64,000 nt of DNA from Lachnospiraceae bacterium (GTDB lineage Bacteria; Bacillota; Clostridia; Lachnospirales; Lachnospiraceae). The notes below the pieces were generated by a model. It was not told the DNA's origin. It did not search any database and saw only the letters and a program-made list of their open reading frames with translations. A program made the translations under genes and the position numbers. Position 1 is the stretch's first letter; each line of letters begins with the position of its first letter. Of the stretch, positions 44,043 through 53,522 are shown piece by piece. The stretch spans positions 149,673 to 213,672 of the forward strand of contig CAJTDX010000003.1 of NCBI GenBank assembly GCA_910575155.1, given 5' to 3'.

Positions 44043-44701
44043 ATCATATACAATCCGTTATTTTTGATCTGGACGGGACGCTGGTGGATTCTATGTGGTT
44101 ATGGCATGATATTGATGTGGAATTTTTAGAACAGCGCGGGCTTACCCTGCCGGAAACGTATCAGCATGAGATTGAAGGCATGAGCTTTACCGAAACGGCC
44201 AGATACACCAGAGAACTGTTTCAGCTTGAAGAGAGTGTGGAAGAATTAAAATCCATCTGGAATCAGATGGCGGTTGAAAAGTATACATATGAAGTAAATT
44301 TTAAACCAGGCGCCCTGGAATTTTTAGCTTATTGCAGACAGCAGGGGATTTCTCTGGGAATTGCCACCAGCAATTCCAGAGAACTGGTGGAAGCGGTGTC
44401 GCTGGCGCTGCATTTGGGAGATTATATTCAGGAGATTGTAACTGCCTGCGAGGTGGAACGTGGAAAACCTGCGCCGGACGTTTATCTGGAGGCGGCAAGG
44501 AGACTTTGCGCAGATCCCAAATACTGTCTGGTATTTGAAGATGTGCCTATGGGAATCCGGGCGGGCAAAAACGCCGGTATGCAGGTATGCGCTGTGGAAG
44601 ATCCTTTTTCTTCGCAGCAGACCCGGGAAAAACGCAGACTGGCAGATTATTATATTTCAGATTATAAGCAGGTATTGAACTGCACTTATGAAATCTTGTA
44701 G
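44036..44701 (+). CDS. HAD-superfamily hydrolase, beta-phosphoglucomutase-like
   Basis: 221 residues from the ATG at 44036 (aaggagg upstream). HAD motifs: I VIFDLDGTLVDS, II IATSNSRELV, III ERGKPAPDVYLEAAR and IV LVFEDVPMGIRAGKNAGM. The helical cap lies between motifs I and II. It acts on a phosphorylated small molecule; substrate unknown. Confidence 0.92.
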   Translation: MLDHIQSVIFDLDGTLVDSMWLWHDIDVEFLEQRGLTLPETYQHEIEGMSFTETARYTRELFQLEESVEELKSIWNQMAVEKYTYEVNFKPGALEFLAYCRQQGISLGIATSNSRELVEAVSLALHLGDYIQEIVTACEVERGKPAPDVYLEAARRLCADPKYCLVFEDVPMGIRAGKNAGMQVCAVEDPFSSQQTREKRRLADYYISDYKQVLNCTYEIL

Positions 44702-44710
44702 GAGATGATT

Positions 44711-46627
44711 ATGGAAGGAACATTTTTGCCAGTCTGCCGGGAGGATATGCAGGCTCGCGGTATCAAACAATTTGATTTTGTGTATGTGATCGGGGATGCC
44801 TATGTGGATCATCCCTCTTTCGGACATGCCATCATCAGCCGTATTCTGGAAGCGCACGGATATTCGGTGGGAATTATTTCTCAGCCGGACTGGAGAACGA
44901 AAGAGAGCGTTTCCATTTATGGAAAACCGCGGCTTGCTTTTTTGGTCAGCAGCGGAAATATGGATTCTATGGTAAATCATTACAGTGTCTCGAAACGTCT
45001 CAGAGAAAAAGATTCGTTTTCACCTGGAGGGGTTATGGGAAAGCGGCCGGATTATGCCGCGGTGGTGTATGGAAACCTAATCCGGCAGACCTATAAAGAC
45101 GTTCCTGTTTTGATCGGCGGTGTGGAGGCAAGTCTGCGCCGGCTGGCGCATTACGATTACTGGAGCAATAAAGTGAAACGTTCCATTTTATTGGACAGCG
45201 GCGCGGATCTTTTAATGTATGGTATGGGAGAACGCAGCGTTATTGAACTTGCGGAAGCTTTAGACAGCGGCCTGGAGGCAAAGGACATCACGTTTGTCCC
45301 CGGCACGGTCTATAAAACCCGCAAAAAAGAAGATATTTACGACGCCATATTCCTTCCGGAATTTGAACGCGTGAAAGCGGACAAGTCCGCATATGCCAGA
45401 AGCTTTTATCTTCAATACAGCAATACGGACCCCTTCCATGGGAAAAGACTGGCTGAAGTTTACCCAAACCAGATTTATGTGGTGCAGAATCCCCCGGCAA
45501 AACCCCTGAGCCAGGAGGAAATGGACGATGTATATGCCCTGCCGTATATGCGCGCCTGTCATCCATCTTATGAGGCGCAGGGAGGCGTGCCAGCTATTTC
45601 AGAAGTGAAATTCAGTCTTACCAGCAGCCGCGGGTGTTTTGGCGGCTGCAGTTTTTGTGCCCTGACCTTTCATCAGGGACGGATCATCCAGGCCAGAAGC
45701 CATGATTCAATTGTGGAGGAAGCAAGGCTTCTGACAAAAGATCCGGATTTTAAGGGATACATCCACGATGTGGGCGGCCCCACAGCCAATTTCCGTTCTC
45801 CTTCCTGCGAGAAACAGCTTGCGCACGGCGTATGCGCGCAAAAACAATGTTTGTTTCCAAAGCCGTGCAGGAATTTAAAGGCGGACCATAAGGATTATGT
45901 GGCATTGCTGCAAAAACTGCGGAAGCTGCCGGGCGTAAAAAAAGTTTTCATCCGTTCCGGCATCCGTTTTGACTATCTGCTGGCAGATCCGGACCGCAGT
46001 TTTTTGCGGGAATTGTGTCAATATCATGTCAGCGGGCAGCTGAAAGTGGCCCCGGAACATATTTCTGATAAAGTCCTGGAGAAAATGGGAAAACCCAAAG
46101 CAGCCGTTTATCATCAGTTTGTCAGAGAATATAAGGAAATGAACGCAAAGCTTTCAAAGAAGCAGTATCTGGTGCCCTATCTGATGTCTTCCCATCCTGG
46201 CTCCACGCTCAGGGAAGCTGTGGAACTGGCTGAATTTCTCCGTGATCTTGGCTATATGCCGGAACAGGTACAGGATTTTTATCCCACGCCTTCTACGATA
46301 TCTACCTGTATGTATTATACAGGCCTGGATCCCCGCACCATGAAGCCTGTATATACCGCTCAGAATCCGCATGAGAAAGCTATGCAGCGCGCTTTGATCC
46401 AGTACCGTGACCCCAGAAATTATGATTTGGTGAAAGAAGCTCTGCAAAAAGCCGGGCGAACAGATTTGATTGGCTTTGACAAACATTGTCTGATTGCGCC
46501 CAGAAAGATAAACGGATCCGCTAAAAGTTTTGCGTCAGGTAAAGATACAGGTAATAAGAAACAGAGCCGGAACAAAAACAATAAGAACCGTAAGACGATT
46601 CGCAATGTGCATAAGAGGAAAAGGTAA
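44711..46627 (+). CDS. YgiQ-family radical SAM protein
   Basis: 638 residues from the ATG at 44711 (taggag 6 bases ahead; an ATG at 44705 touches the site). It begins FLPVCREDMQARGIKQFDFV, has the family radical SAM motif RGCFGGCSFCALTFHQGR, HPGSTLREAVELAEFLRD, and a Lys/Arg/Asn-rich C-terminal tail (DUF3362-type). The reaction is not known for the family. Confidence 0.93.
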   Translation: MEGTFLPVCREDMQARGIKQFDFVYVIGDAYVDHPSFGHAIISRILEAHGYSVGIISQPDWRTKESVSIYGKPRLAFLVSSGNMDSMVNHYSVSKRLREKDSFSPGGVMGKRPDYAAVVYGNLIRQTYKDVPVLIGGVEASLRRLAHYDYWSNKVKRSILLDSGADLLMYGMGERSVIELAEALDSGLEAKDITFVPGTVYKTRKKEDIYDAIFLPEFERVKADKSAYARSFYLQYSNTDPFHGKRLAEVYPNQIYVVQNPPAKPLSQEEMDDVYALPYMRACHPSYEAQGGVPAISEVKFSLTSSRGCFGGCSFCALTFHQGRIIQARSHDSIVEEARLLTKDPDFKGYIHDVGGPTANFRSPSCEKQLAHGVCAQKQCLFPKPCRNLKADHKDYVALLQKLRKLPGVKKVFIRSGIRFDYLLADPDRSFLRELCQYHVSGQLKVAPEHISDKVLEKMGKPKAAVYHQFVREYKEMNAKLSKKQYLVPYLMSSHPGSTLREAVELAEFLRDLGYMPEQVQDFYPTPSTISTCMYYTGLDPRTMKPVYTAQNPHEKAMQRALIQYRDPRNYDLVKEALQKAGRTDLIGFDKHCLIAPRKINGSAKSFASGKDTGNKKQSRNKNNKNRKTIRNVHKRKR

Positions 46628-47905
46628 ATGGATGAATTAGCTGAAAAGATGATGCTTGAGGCATATAAGAGAATTAAAGAGTATGAGAGCCGGGATTCTT
46701 ATAAGAAATTAAAAGATCTCACAGAGGAAGGCCGGGAACTATTACGAAGATATTATAAAAATTATCGGGATCAAGGACAATATTTCCGGGAACAGGCGCA
46801 AAAACATACAGATCATGAACGATGTTCCACAGGCGGAACGATTCACAGAGGCGTCTTATGTCCGGGAATTGCGGAAGCGCTGGCAGCTGGAAATGCCAGG
46901 AGAGGGCGTTTTACAAAAAAAGCGGTATCATCCGGTTATATTTACGGGTATGATAACGAAGACTGTTTACTATGGGCGGACATGACAGAAGGATCGATAC
47001 GGAACCGGGAATATATTTTCTGGGAGGACGCCGCAGTACAGGTGGGCTTGAAATTTGCCGGAAGAAAGCTGGAACTGGAAGAAATTGCCCTGGCAAAATA
47101 CGACAGTCAGGGGAGGATTTCCTATTATCTACACGGCAGTTTCTATGAAGGAAAAGTTTCTGCGGCAAACATTGAACGATACCGGTATGAAGAAAACAAA
47201 GCATATATCACATTTATCATTTCTGATTTACCCGATAAGGAGATCTCAGCGTTGTTTTGCGCCGGCAATGCCCCAAAAGAAGCGGATGAAGATAAACCTT
47301 ATGATATTTTTTCCGATTACATCTACGGAGAGCATATGGTTCTGGATCTGGACGATAACGGTATGGTGACGAGTTATACAAGATGTGCGGATGAATATCC
47401 GGACGATATCGAAGAACATGTACCCAAATATAAGATTATGCTGTCTGGACAAGATCCTTCTGATACAGCGCCGTCAGAGCATTCCTGCCAGGAACGCTGC
47501 AAAGAACGGCAATACTGCAGGGAGCTTTTAAACTGTTTAAAAGCACAGGCGGGACGGAAAAAGAAACTGTGGAAACTGGTAGATGCATTTGAGCGCATGT
47601 GCAGAGTGCCTGCTGATACTGCGGAAGAGATGCTGCTGTTTGAGACGGGGATTTTTGATTTTACCAAAGAACCGCTGTTTTATTTTTCTCTGACGCGTCA
47701 GTTTCCCAATGGAGAAGGAGAATATATACAGCTGCATTTAGACGTAATGTTTCTGCCAGACCGGAAAAACAGTCGTTTGTGCGGATGTTTTCAGGATGAA
47801 GAATCAGACGAAGCTTTTTTTGAGTTTGTCAGAAAATCAGAAGCTTTTTTATTGCTGAGAGATCAGACGGCGCAAAAGGTTCATATGTACCTGGATGAGA
47901 CATAA
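46628..47905 (+). CDS. Unknown protein, 425 residues
   Basis: Starts right after ygiQ with the site agaggaaaagg inside that gene. No signal peptide or membrane segment. The N-terminal 60 residues are helical and charged; the middle is beta-rich with an aromatic pattern (GYIYGYDNEDCLLWADM). Four cysteines (Cys287, 291, 297, 303) lie in CQERCKERQYCRELLNC, a possible metal or disulfide site. I do not recognise the family. Confidence 0.75.
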   Translation: MDELAEKMMLEAYKRIKEYESRDSYKKLKDLTEEGRELLRRYYKNYRDQGQYFREQAQKHTDHERCSTGGTIHRGVLCPGIAEALAAGNARRGRFTKKAVSSGYIYGYDNEDCLLWADMTEGSIRNREYIFWEDAAVQVGLKFAGRKLELEEIALAKYDSQGRISYYLHGSFYEGKVSAANIERYRYEENKAYITFIISDLPDKEISALFCAGNAPKEADEDKPYDIFSDYIYGEHMVLDLDDNGMVTSYTRCADEYPDDIEEHVPKYKIMLSGQDPSDTAPSEHSCQERCKERQYCRELLNCLKAQAGRKKKLWKLVDAFERMCRVPADTAEEMLLFETGIFDFTKEPLFYFSLTRQFPNGEGEYIQLHLDVMFLPDRKNSRLCGCFQDEESDEAFFEFVRKSEAFLLLRDQTAQKVHMYLDET

Positions 47906-47928
47906 CTAAAAACATCAGGAGGAAATCC

Positions 47929-49002
47929 ATGCAATACTTTCAAATTAATAAAAATGAAGCCGGACAGCGATTCGATAAGTATTTGAAGAAGCTTCTTTCT
48001 CAGGCTCCGGGAAGTTTCATTTATAAAATGCTGCGCAAAAAAAACATAACCCTAAACGGCAAAAAAGCAGATGGTGCGGAAAAATTGAATGCCGGGGATG
48101 AAGTAAAGATGTTTCTTGGCGCAGATACGTTTGAAAAATTTGTCTCTCCATTGTGGAAATCGCCGGATCAGCGGGCAACAGAAAAACAGGCATCTGAGAA
48201 ATATCCATACATTCCTCTGGATATTGTTTACGAGGATGAAGATATCGTGATTATAAACAAACCTTCCGGTATGTTATCTCAGAAAGCTGAGCCGGGAGAT
48301 CTCTCAGCGAATGAATACATCATAGGATATCTGTTGAAGACGCAGGCACTTTTGCCGGAGGAGCTTGCCACGTTCCGCCCCTCTGTCTGCAACCGCCTTG
48401 ACCGCAATACTTCAGGGCTTCTGATTGCCGGCAAAAGCTTAAAGGGACTTCAGGAGATGTCCAGGCAGTTAAATGACCGTTCCCTGAAGAAATATTACCG
48501 CTGCCTGGTAAAAGGGCGGATTAGCAAACCTGAGACGTTCGAGGGCTGGCTGACAAAAAACGAAGCTGACAATCAGGTAAAGATCTGCCGCCGGGAAGAG
48601 CCTTTCGGGAAATTTATCAAAACGGGGTATCGGCCAGTGTCCTGGTATACTCCGGCAGAATCAGAAAAAACAAAAAAAGTGATGCTGCGACAACTGCAGC
48701 CTTTGCAGTCGTGTCCGGGAATGGAAATCTATACATTGCTGGAAGTGCATCTGATCACAGGACGCGCACATCAGATTCGCGCGCATCTGGCGTCTTTGGG
48801 ACATCCTCTTGTGGGAGACCGCAAGTATGGGGATCAGCAGATCAACCGCTGGTTTGCGCAAAACTTTCAGATTCACGATCAGATGCTTCATGCCTGGCGG
48901 ATGATTCTGGAAGACGGCAGGGAACTGACAGCTCCTCTGGGGCAGGATTTTCAGACGGTTCTCAGTGGAAAAGAGGAACGATCCGCAGAACGGAAAAGTT
49001 GA
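47929..49002 (+). CDS. RluA-family pseudouridine synthase
   Basis: 357 residues. The N-terminal S4 domain (RFDKYLKKLLSQAP) is followed by the catalytic domain with NRLDRNTSGLLIAGKS, where Asp158 is the catalytic residue, and TGRAHQIRAHLASLGHPLVG. It resembles RluC/RluD, which modify 23S rRNA. Shine-Dalgarno caggagg. Confidence 0.93.
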   Translation: MQYFQINKNEAGQRFDKYLKKLLSQAPGSFIYKMLRKKNITLNGKKADGAEKLNAGDEVKMFLGADTFEKFVSPLWKSPDQRATEKQASEKYPYIPLDIVYEDEDIVIINKPSGMLSQKAEPGDLSANEYIIGYLLKTQALLPEELATFRPSVCNRLDRNTSGLLIAGKSLKGLQEMSRQLNDRSLKKYYRCLVKGRISKPETFEGWLTKNEADNQVKICRREEPFGKFIKTGYRPVSWYTPAESEKTKKVMLRQLQPLQSCPGMEIYTLLEVHLITGRAHQIRAHLASLGHPLVGDRKYGDQQINRWFAQNFQIHDQMLHAWRMILEDGRELTAPLGQDFQTVLSGKEERSAERKS

Positions 49003-49055
49003 AAGAAGATCCGTTCTCTGTTATAATGAACGATATGTCTGAGAGGAAGTGAAGT

Positions 49056-49589
49056 ATGGCGACATGGAATTCAAGAGGGCTTAGAGGCTCTGCGCTGGAG
49101 GAATTTATCAATCTTACCAATGAAAAGTATGCGGATCATGGACTTGCCCTGATTCAGAAGGTGCCGACGCCGATCACGCCGATTAACATAGATAAAGAAA
49201 ATCATCACATTACGCTTGCTTATTTTGACCAGAAGAGTACCGTGGATTATATTGGGGCCGTACAGGGCATTCCCGTCTGTTTTGACGCCAAGGAATGTCA
49301 TACTGATACGTTTCCCCTTCAGAATGTTCATTCCCATCAGGTACACTTTATGGAAATGTTTGAAAAACAGCAGGGGATTGCGTTTCTGCTGATCTTTTAT
49401 TCTCATCGCAGTGAAACGTATTATCTGCGCTTTAAAAAATTGATGGAATTCTGGAAGCGCGCCAAAGAGGGGGGAAGAAAAAGTTTTCGTTATGAAGAAC
49501 TGGAAGCGGAATATTTTCTTTCTTCAAAAGGCGGGATCTTAGTTCCCTATCTGGACGCTATACAGAAGGATTTGGATCAGCGGCAGTGA
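49056..49589 (+). CDS. recU: Holliday junction resolvase RecU
   Basis: 177 residues with the RecU pattern: WNSRGLRGSALEEFINLTNEKY at the N-terminus, STVDYIGA, and CFDAKECHTDTFPL, which hold the metal-binding acidic residues and catalytic Lys, then HQVHFMEMFEKQQGIAF. Resolves Holliday junctions in Bacillota, replacing RuvC, and complements RuvAB and RecG in this window. Confidence 0.93.
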   Translation: MATWNSRGLRGSALEEFINLTNEKYADHGLALIQKVPTPITPINIDKENHHITLAYFDQKSTVDYIGAVQGIPVCFDAKECHTDTFPLQNVHSHQVHFMEMFEKQQGIAFLLIFYSHRSETYYLRFKKLMEFWKRAKEGGRKSFRYEELEAEYFLSSKGGILVPYLDAIQKDLDQRQ

Positions 49590-49599
49590 AATTTAGCGG

Positions 49600-49628
49600 T
49601 TGACAGTTGCGTATTTCTCCGCTATAAT
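49600..49628 (+). promoter_or_regulatory. Consensus promoter of the his operon
   Basis: TTGACA at 49600-49605, a 17-base spacer, TATAAT at 49623-49628: both boxes match the sigma-A consensus exactly. Confidence 0.9.
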
Positions 49629-49634
49629 GTGGAT

Positions 49635-49742
49635 AATTTGTTTTGTTAATATGGTAGTGCGTTAAAGTGCGAAGGAAACAGGTACAAGCATATAAACGTG
49701 TACATGCTGCGAACGGTCTGTTTGAACTGAGACGGAAACAGA
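49635..49742 (+). promoter_or_regulatory. Unclassified structured leader of the his operon
   Basis: About 110 bases between the start of transcription and hisZ. aaacag occurs at 49677-49682 and again at 49736-49741, and either copy can pair with ctgttt at 49719-49724, giving two exclusive folds. A further gtaca/tgtac hairpin lies around 49683-49706. There is no T-box core and no U-run terminator. Confidence 0.45.
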
Positions 49743-49754
49743 ATGGAGGAAACT

Positions 49755-50942
49755 ATGAAACGAAAGTTATTACATACACCGGAAGGAGTCCGGGATATCT
49801 ATAATATGGAATGTGCAAGAAAGCTTGTTTTGCAGGAACGTCTGCATCATCTTCTGAAACAATACGGCTATCACGCAATTGAGACTCCGACTTTTGAATT
49901 TTTTGATATTTTCAGCAGGGAGATTGGAACCACGCCCTCAAAGGATCTCTATAAATTTTTTGACCGCGAGGGAAATACCCTGGTCCTCCGTCCGGATATG
50001 ACGCCTTCCATTGCCAGGTGCGTAGCGAAATATTATGGTGATGAAGAATTTCCGGTGCGCCTTTCCTATATGGGCAATACGTTTATCAATAACGACAGCT
50101 ACCAGGGAAGATTAAAAGAAAACACCCAGCTTGGAGCAGAGTTAGTCGGAGACAATTCTGTGACGGCGGATGCGGAAATTCTTGCGCTTGTGGTCAACGC
50201 CCTGAAAACTGCCGGATTGAAGGAATTTCAGATTGGCGTAGGACATGTGGACTTTTACCGGGGACTGGTGGAAGCGGCCAGGCTGCAAGAGGAAACGGAG
50301 CAGGAACTTATAGAACTGATTTCCAATAAGAACTTTTTCGGAGTGGAAGAGTTCATAGATTCCATGCATCTGCCTGGCGAGTTAAGAGAGCTGTTTTCCA
50401 TGCTGGGAACGCTTTGCATGACAGACGAGATGTTAAAAAGGGCAAAAGAGCTGGCGGCAGATTTTCCGGTGATTTTAAAAGCGTTGCAGCGGCTGGAAGA
50501 GCTGATGCAGATTCTGTCCTGTTATGAAGTAGAAAAATATATTTCCATTGAGCCGGGGATGCTCAGCGCGTATCATTATTACACGGGCATTATATTTTCC
50601 GGCTATACATTTGGAACAGGCGAGCCGATCGTCAAAGGCGGCCGTTATGACAATCTGCTGGATTACTTTGGCAAACCTGCGCCGTCCATCGGATTTGCAG
50701 TCGTAATTGACCAGCTTCTTGCGGCCCTGTCCAGACAAAATATTGAAATTCCGGTAGATCACAAACAGATTTTGATTGTGTACACACAAGAAAAACAGGC
50801 GGAAGCCATTCAAAAAGCAATTTCAATGCGCAGTCAGGAAAAAGGCGTTTCTCTCGCAGCCTGGAAGCAAGAGAAAACAGAAGAAGATTATCAGAACTAT
50901 GCAAAACGTATGCACATGCAGGAGGTTCTTTTTATATCATAA
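49755..50942 (+). CDS. hisZ: ATP phosphoribosyltransferase regulatory subunit HisZ
   Basis: 395 residues from the ATG at 49755 (tggagg ahead). A histidyl-tRNA synthetase-like protein without anticodon domain: motif 2 region [13 protein letters not shown] and [16 protein letters not shown], and motif 3 [20 protein letters not shown]. It forms an octameric complex with short HisG and makes it sensitive to histidine. HisZ and short HisG occur together, as here. Confidence 0.95.
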   Translation: MKRKLLHTPEGVRDIYNMECARKLVLQERLHHLLKQYGYHAIETPTFEFFDIFSREIGTTPSKDLYKFFDREGNTLVLRPDMTPSIARCVAKYYGDEEFPVRLSYMGNTFINNDSYQGRLKENTQLGAELVGDNSVTADAEILALVVNALKTAGLKEFQIGVGHVDFYRGLVEAARLQEETEQELIELISNKNFFGVEEFIDSMHLPGELRELFSMLGTLCMTDEMLKRAKELAADFPVILKALQRLEELMQILSCYEVEKYISIEPGMLSAYHYYTGIIFSGYTFGTGEPIVKGGRYDNLLDYFGKPAPSIGFAVVIDQLLAALSRQNIEIPVDHKQILIVYTQEKQAEAIQKAISMRSQEKGVSLAAWKQEKTEEDYQNYAKRMHMQEVLFIS

Positions 50943-50956
50943 AATGGAGGAACAAC

Positions 50957-51592
50957 ATGAGATATTTGACATTTGCTCTGGGGAAGGGACGTCTGGCAAA
51001 GCAGACGCTGGCAACGTTTGAAAAAATAGGGATTACCTGCCAGGAAATGAAGGATAAAGATACCCGGAAGCTGATTTTTGTAAATGAAGAACTCAAGCTG
51101 AAATTTTTCCTGGCCAAGGGGCCGGATGTGCCAACCTATGTAGAATACGGCGCGGCAGATATCGGCGTGGCGGGCAAAGATACGATTCTTGAAGAGGCGC
51201 GGAATATCTATGAAGTGCTGGATCTGGGCTTTGGAGCGTGCAGGATGTGCGTCTGCGGACCTCAGAAAGCCGGAGAACTGTTACAGCATCATGAATTGAT
51301 CCGCGTAGCCACGAAATACCCGAGAATCGCTAAGGATTATTTCTATAATAAGAAGCATCAGACGGTGGAAATTATCAAACTGAACGGATCCATTGAGCTT
51401 GCCCCTATTGTGGGCCTGTCCGAAGTCATTGTCGATATTGTGGAGACGGGATCTACGCTGCGGGAAAACGGATTGAGCGTGCTGGAGGAAGTCTGTCCTC
51501 TTTCCGCGCGGATGGTGGTAAACCAGGTCAGTATGAAAATGGAAAACGAACGTATCACTAAATTAATTCATGATTTAAAAGAAGTCCTTTAA
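50957..51592 (+). CDS. hisG: ATP phosphoribosyltransferase, short form
   Basis: First step of histidine synthesis. 211 residues, so the short HisG that depends on HisZ. Motifs: [26 protein letters not shown] and the PRPP-binding [18 protein letters not shown]. It starts 14 bases after hisZ with tggagg. Confidence 0.97.
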   Translation: MRYLTFALGKGRLAKQTLATFEKIGITCQEMKDKDTRKLIFVNEELKLKFFLAKGPDVPTYVEYGAADIGVAGKDTILEEARNIYEVLDLGFGACRMCVCGPQKAGELLQHHELIRVATKYPRIAKDYFYNKKHQTVEIIKLNGSIELAPIVGLSEVIVDIVETGSTLRENGLSVLEEVCPLSARMVVNQVSMKMENERITKLIHDLKEVL

Positions 51593-51616
51593 GCTTAAAA
51601 ACAAGGAGAATACTTT

Positions 51617-52909
51617 ATGAGAATATTGAAATTAACAAAAGATACCAAAAAAAACATCCTGGAAGACCTTCTGAAACGAAGCCCGAACAGCTACAAACAG
51701 TACGAAGCCCGTGTCAACGAAATGATTGAAAAGGTGCGCAGTGAAAAAGACCGCGCGGTTTTTTCCTATACCAGACAATTTGACGGAGCCGAACTCAATC
51801 GTGACAATGTGCGAATCAGCGAGGCGGAAATTGCCGGGGCATATCAGATGCTGGATGAAAAGCTGATTGCTGTAATGAAGAAATCTCTGGAAAATATCAA
51901 AGCTTATCATGAGAAACAGAAACAGTACAGTTGGTTTGACAGCCGTCCGGACGGCGTCCTTCTGGGACAAAAAGTAACGCCTCTTGCCAGTGTGGGCGTT
52001 TATGTGCCCGGAGGAAAAGCGGCGTATCCTTCTTCCGTATTGATGAACGTACTGCCCGCCAAAGTGGCAGGCGTTGAAAAGATTGTTATGACGACCCCCT
52101 GCAGCAAAGAAGGAACGGTAAATCCTGCTACGCTTGTGGCTGCGGATCTTGCGGGAGCAGATGAAATCTATAAAGTTGGCGGCGCGCAGGCAATTGCCGC
52201 CCTTGCCTTTGGGACAGAAAGTATTCCCAGAGTTGATAAAATTGTAGGGCCTGGAAATATTTATGTCGCGCTTGCCAAAAAGGCAGTATTTGGCCATGTA
52301 AGCATTGATTCTGTCGCAGGTCCCAGCGAAATTCTGGTACTTGCGGACGAAAAGGCAAATCCCAGATATGTGGCGGCAGATCTTTTATCACAGGCAGAAC
52401 ATGACGAGCTTGCAAGCGCTATTTTAATCACCACCAGCCAGAACCTTGCAGAGCAGGTTTCAGAGGAAATTGATCATTTCACAGAGAAACTTTCCAGGAG
52501 AGAGATTATTGAGAAATCTCTGGAAAATTATGGCTATATATTAGTAGCGGAGACCTTATCAGACGCCATTGATACGGCCAATGAGATTGCCTCGGAACAT
52601 CTGGAAATACTCACTTCAGATCCTTATGCAGTGATGATGCAGATCAGGAATGCCGGCGCGATATTCCTGGGAGAATATGCCAGCGAGCCATTGGGAGATT
52701 ATTTTGCAGGACCGAACCATGTACTGCCCACCAATGGGACCGCGAAGTTTTTCTCTCCCTTAAGCGTGGATGATTTTATCAAAAAATCCAGTATTATTTC
52801 GTATTCCAGAGAAGCGCTGGAGCCTGTATACAAGGATATTGTACAATTTGCTGAGTCAGAACAACTGACGGCGCATGCAAATTCCATCAGGGTAAGGTTT
52901 GAAGAATAA
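51617..52909 (+). CDS. hisD: Histidinol dehydrogenase
   Basis: Oxidises histidinol to histidine in two steps. 430 residues with VGVYVPGGKAAYPSSVLMN, the zinc and catalytic region GPSEILVLADEKANP and SQAEHDELASA, and NEIASEHLEIL near the C-terminus. Shine-Dalgarno aaggag. Confidence 0.97.
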   Translation: MRILKLTKDTKKNILEDLLKRSPNSYKQYEARVNEMIEKVRSEKDRAVFSYTRQFDGAELNRDNVRISEAEIAGAYQMLDEKLIAVMKKSLENIKAYHEKQKQYSWFDSRPDGVLLGQKVTPLASVGVYVPGGKAAYPSSVLMNVLPAKVAGVEKIVMTTPCSKEGTVNPATLVAADLAGADEIYKVGGAQAIAALAFGTESIPRVDKIVGPGNIYVALAKKAVFGHVSIDSVAGPSEILVLADEKANPRYVAADLLSQAEHDELASAILITTSQNLAEQVSEEIDHFTEKLSRREIIEKSLENYGYILVAETLSDAIDTANEIASEHLEILTSDPYAVMMQIRNAGAIFLGEYASEPLGDYFAGPNHVLPTNGTAKFFSPLSVDDFIKKSSIISYSREALEPVYKDIVQFAESEQLTAHANSIRVRFEE

Positions 52910-52920
52910 GGAGGAACGCT

Positions 52921-53514
52921 ATGTCAGCAGACAGAATCGGCAGACAGCGCCGCAAGACAAAGGAAACAGAAATCAGTCTCACCCTCAATCTTGACGGAAG
53001 CGGCGAGGCTGAAATTGATACCGGAATTGGTTTTTTTGATCATATGTTAGACGGATTTGCACGTCATGGTTTTTTTGATCTGGATGTTCAGGTAAAAGGG
53101 GATCTGATCGTAGATACTCATCATTCCATTGAGGATACGGGGATTGTCCTTGGAAATACGATCCGGTATGCCTTAAAAGATAAAAAGGGAATTAAACGTT
53201 ACGGAAGCTGCATTCTGCCCATGGATGAAACGCTGGTGTTATGTGCCATTGATCTTTCCGGCAGGCCGTATTTCTCTTTTGAAGGAGAATTCAGCGCAGA
53301 ACGGGTGGGGTATATGGAAACAGAAATGGTGCGTGAATTTTTTTATGCCGTATCTTATGCCGCCGGAATGAATCTGCATATGAAACTATTATCCGGCGTC
53401 AACAACCATCATATGATCGAAGGGCTTTTCAAGGCGTTCGGGCGCGCGCTGGATGAGGCGACCTTCCGGGATCCCAGAATAAAAGATATTATGTCGACGA
53501 AAGGTAGTTTATAG
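52921..53514 (+). CDS. hisB: Imidazoleglycerol-phosphate dehydratase
   Basis: Sixth step of histidine synthesis. 197 residues, a monofunctional form without the phosphatase domain. Metal-binding motifs are intact: [31 protein letters not shown] and [17 protein letters not shown]. Shine-Dalgarno aaggagg. Confidence 0.97.
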   Translation: MSADRIGRQRRKTKETEISLTLNLDGSGEAEIDTGIGFFDHMLDGFARHGFFDLDVQVKGDLIVDTHHSIEDTGIVLGNTIRYALKDKKGIKRYGSCILPMDETLVLCAIDLSGRPYFSFEGEFSAERVGYMETEMVREFFYAVSYAAGMNLHMKLLSGVNNHHMIEGLFKAFGRALDEATFRDPRIKDIMSTKGSL

Positions 53515-53522
53515 GTGAAGCG

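Noticed and set aside
49629..49754. T-box riboswitch for histidine ahead of hisZ
   Set aside because: The conserved T-box sequence and a terminator/antiterminator pair are missing, and the leader is too short.
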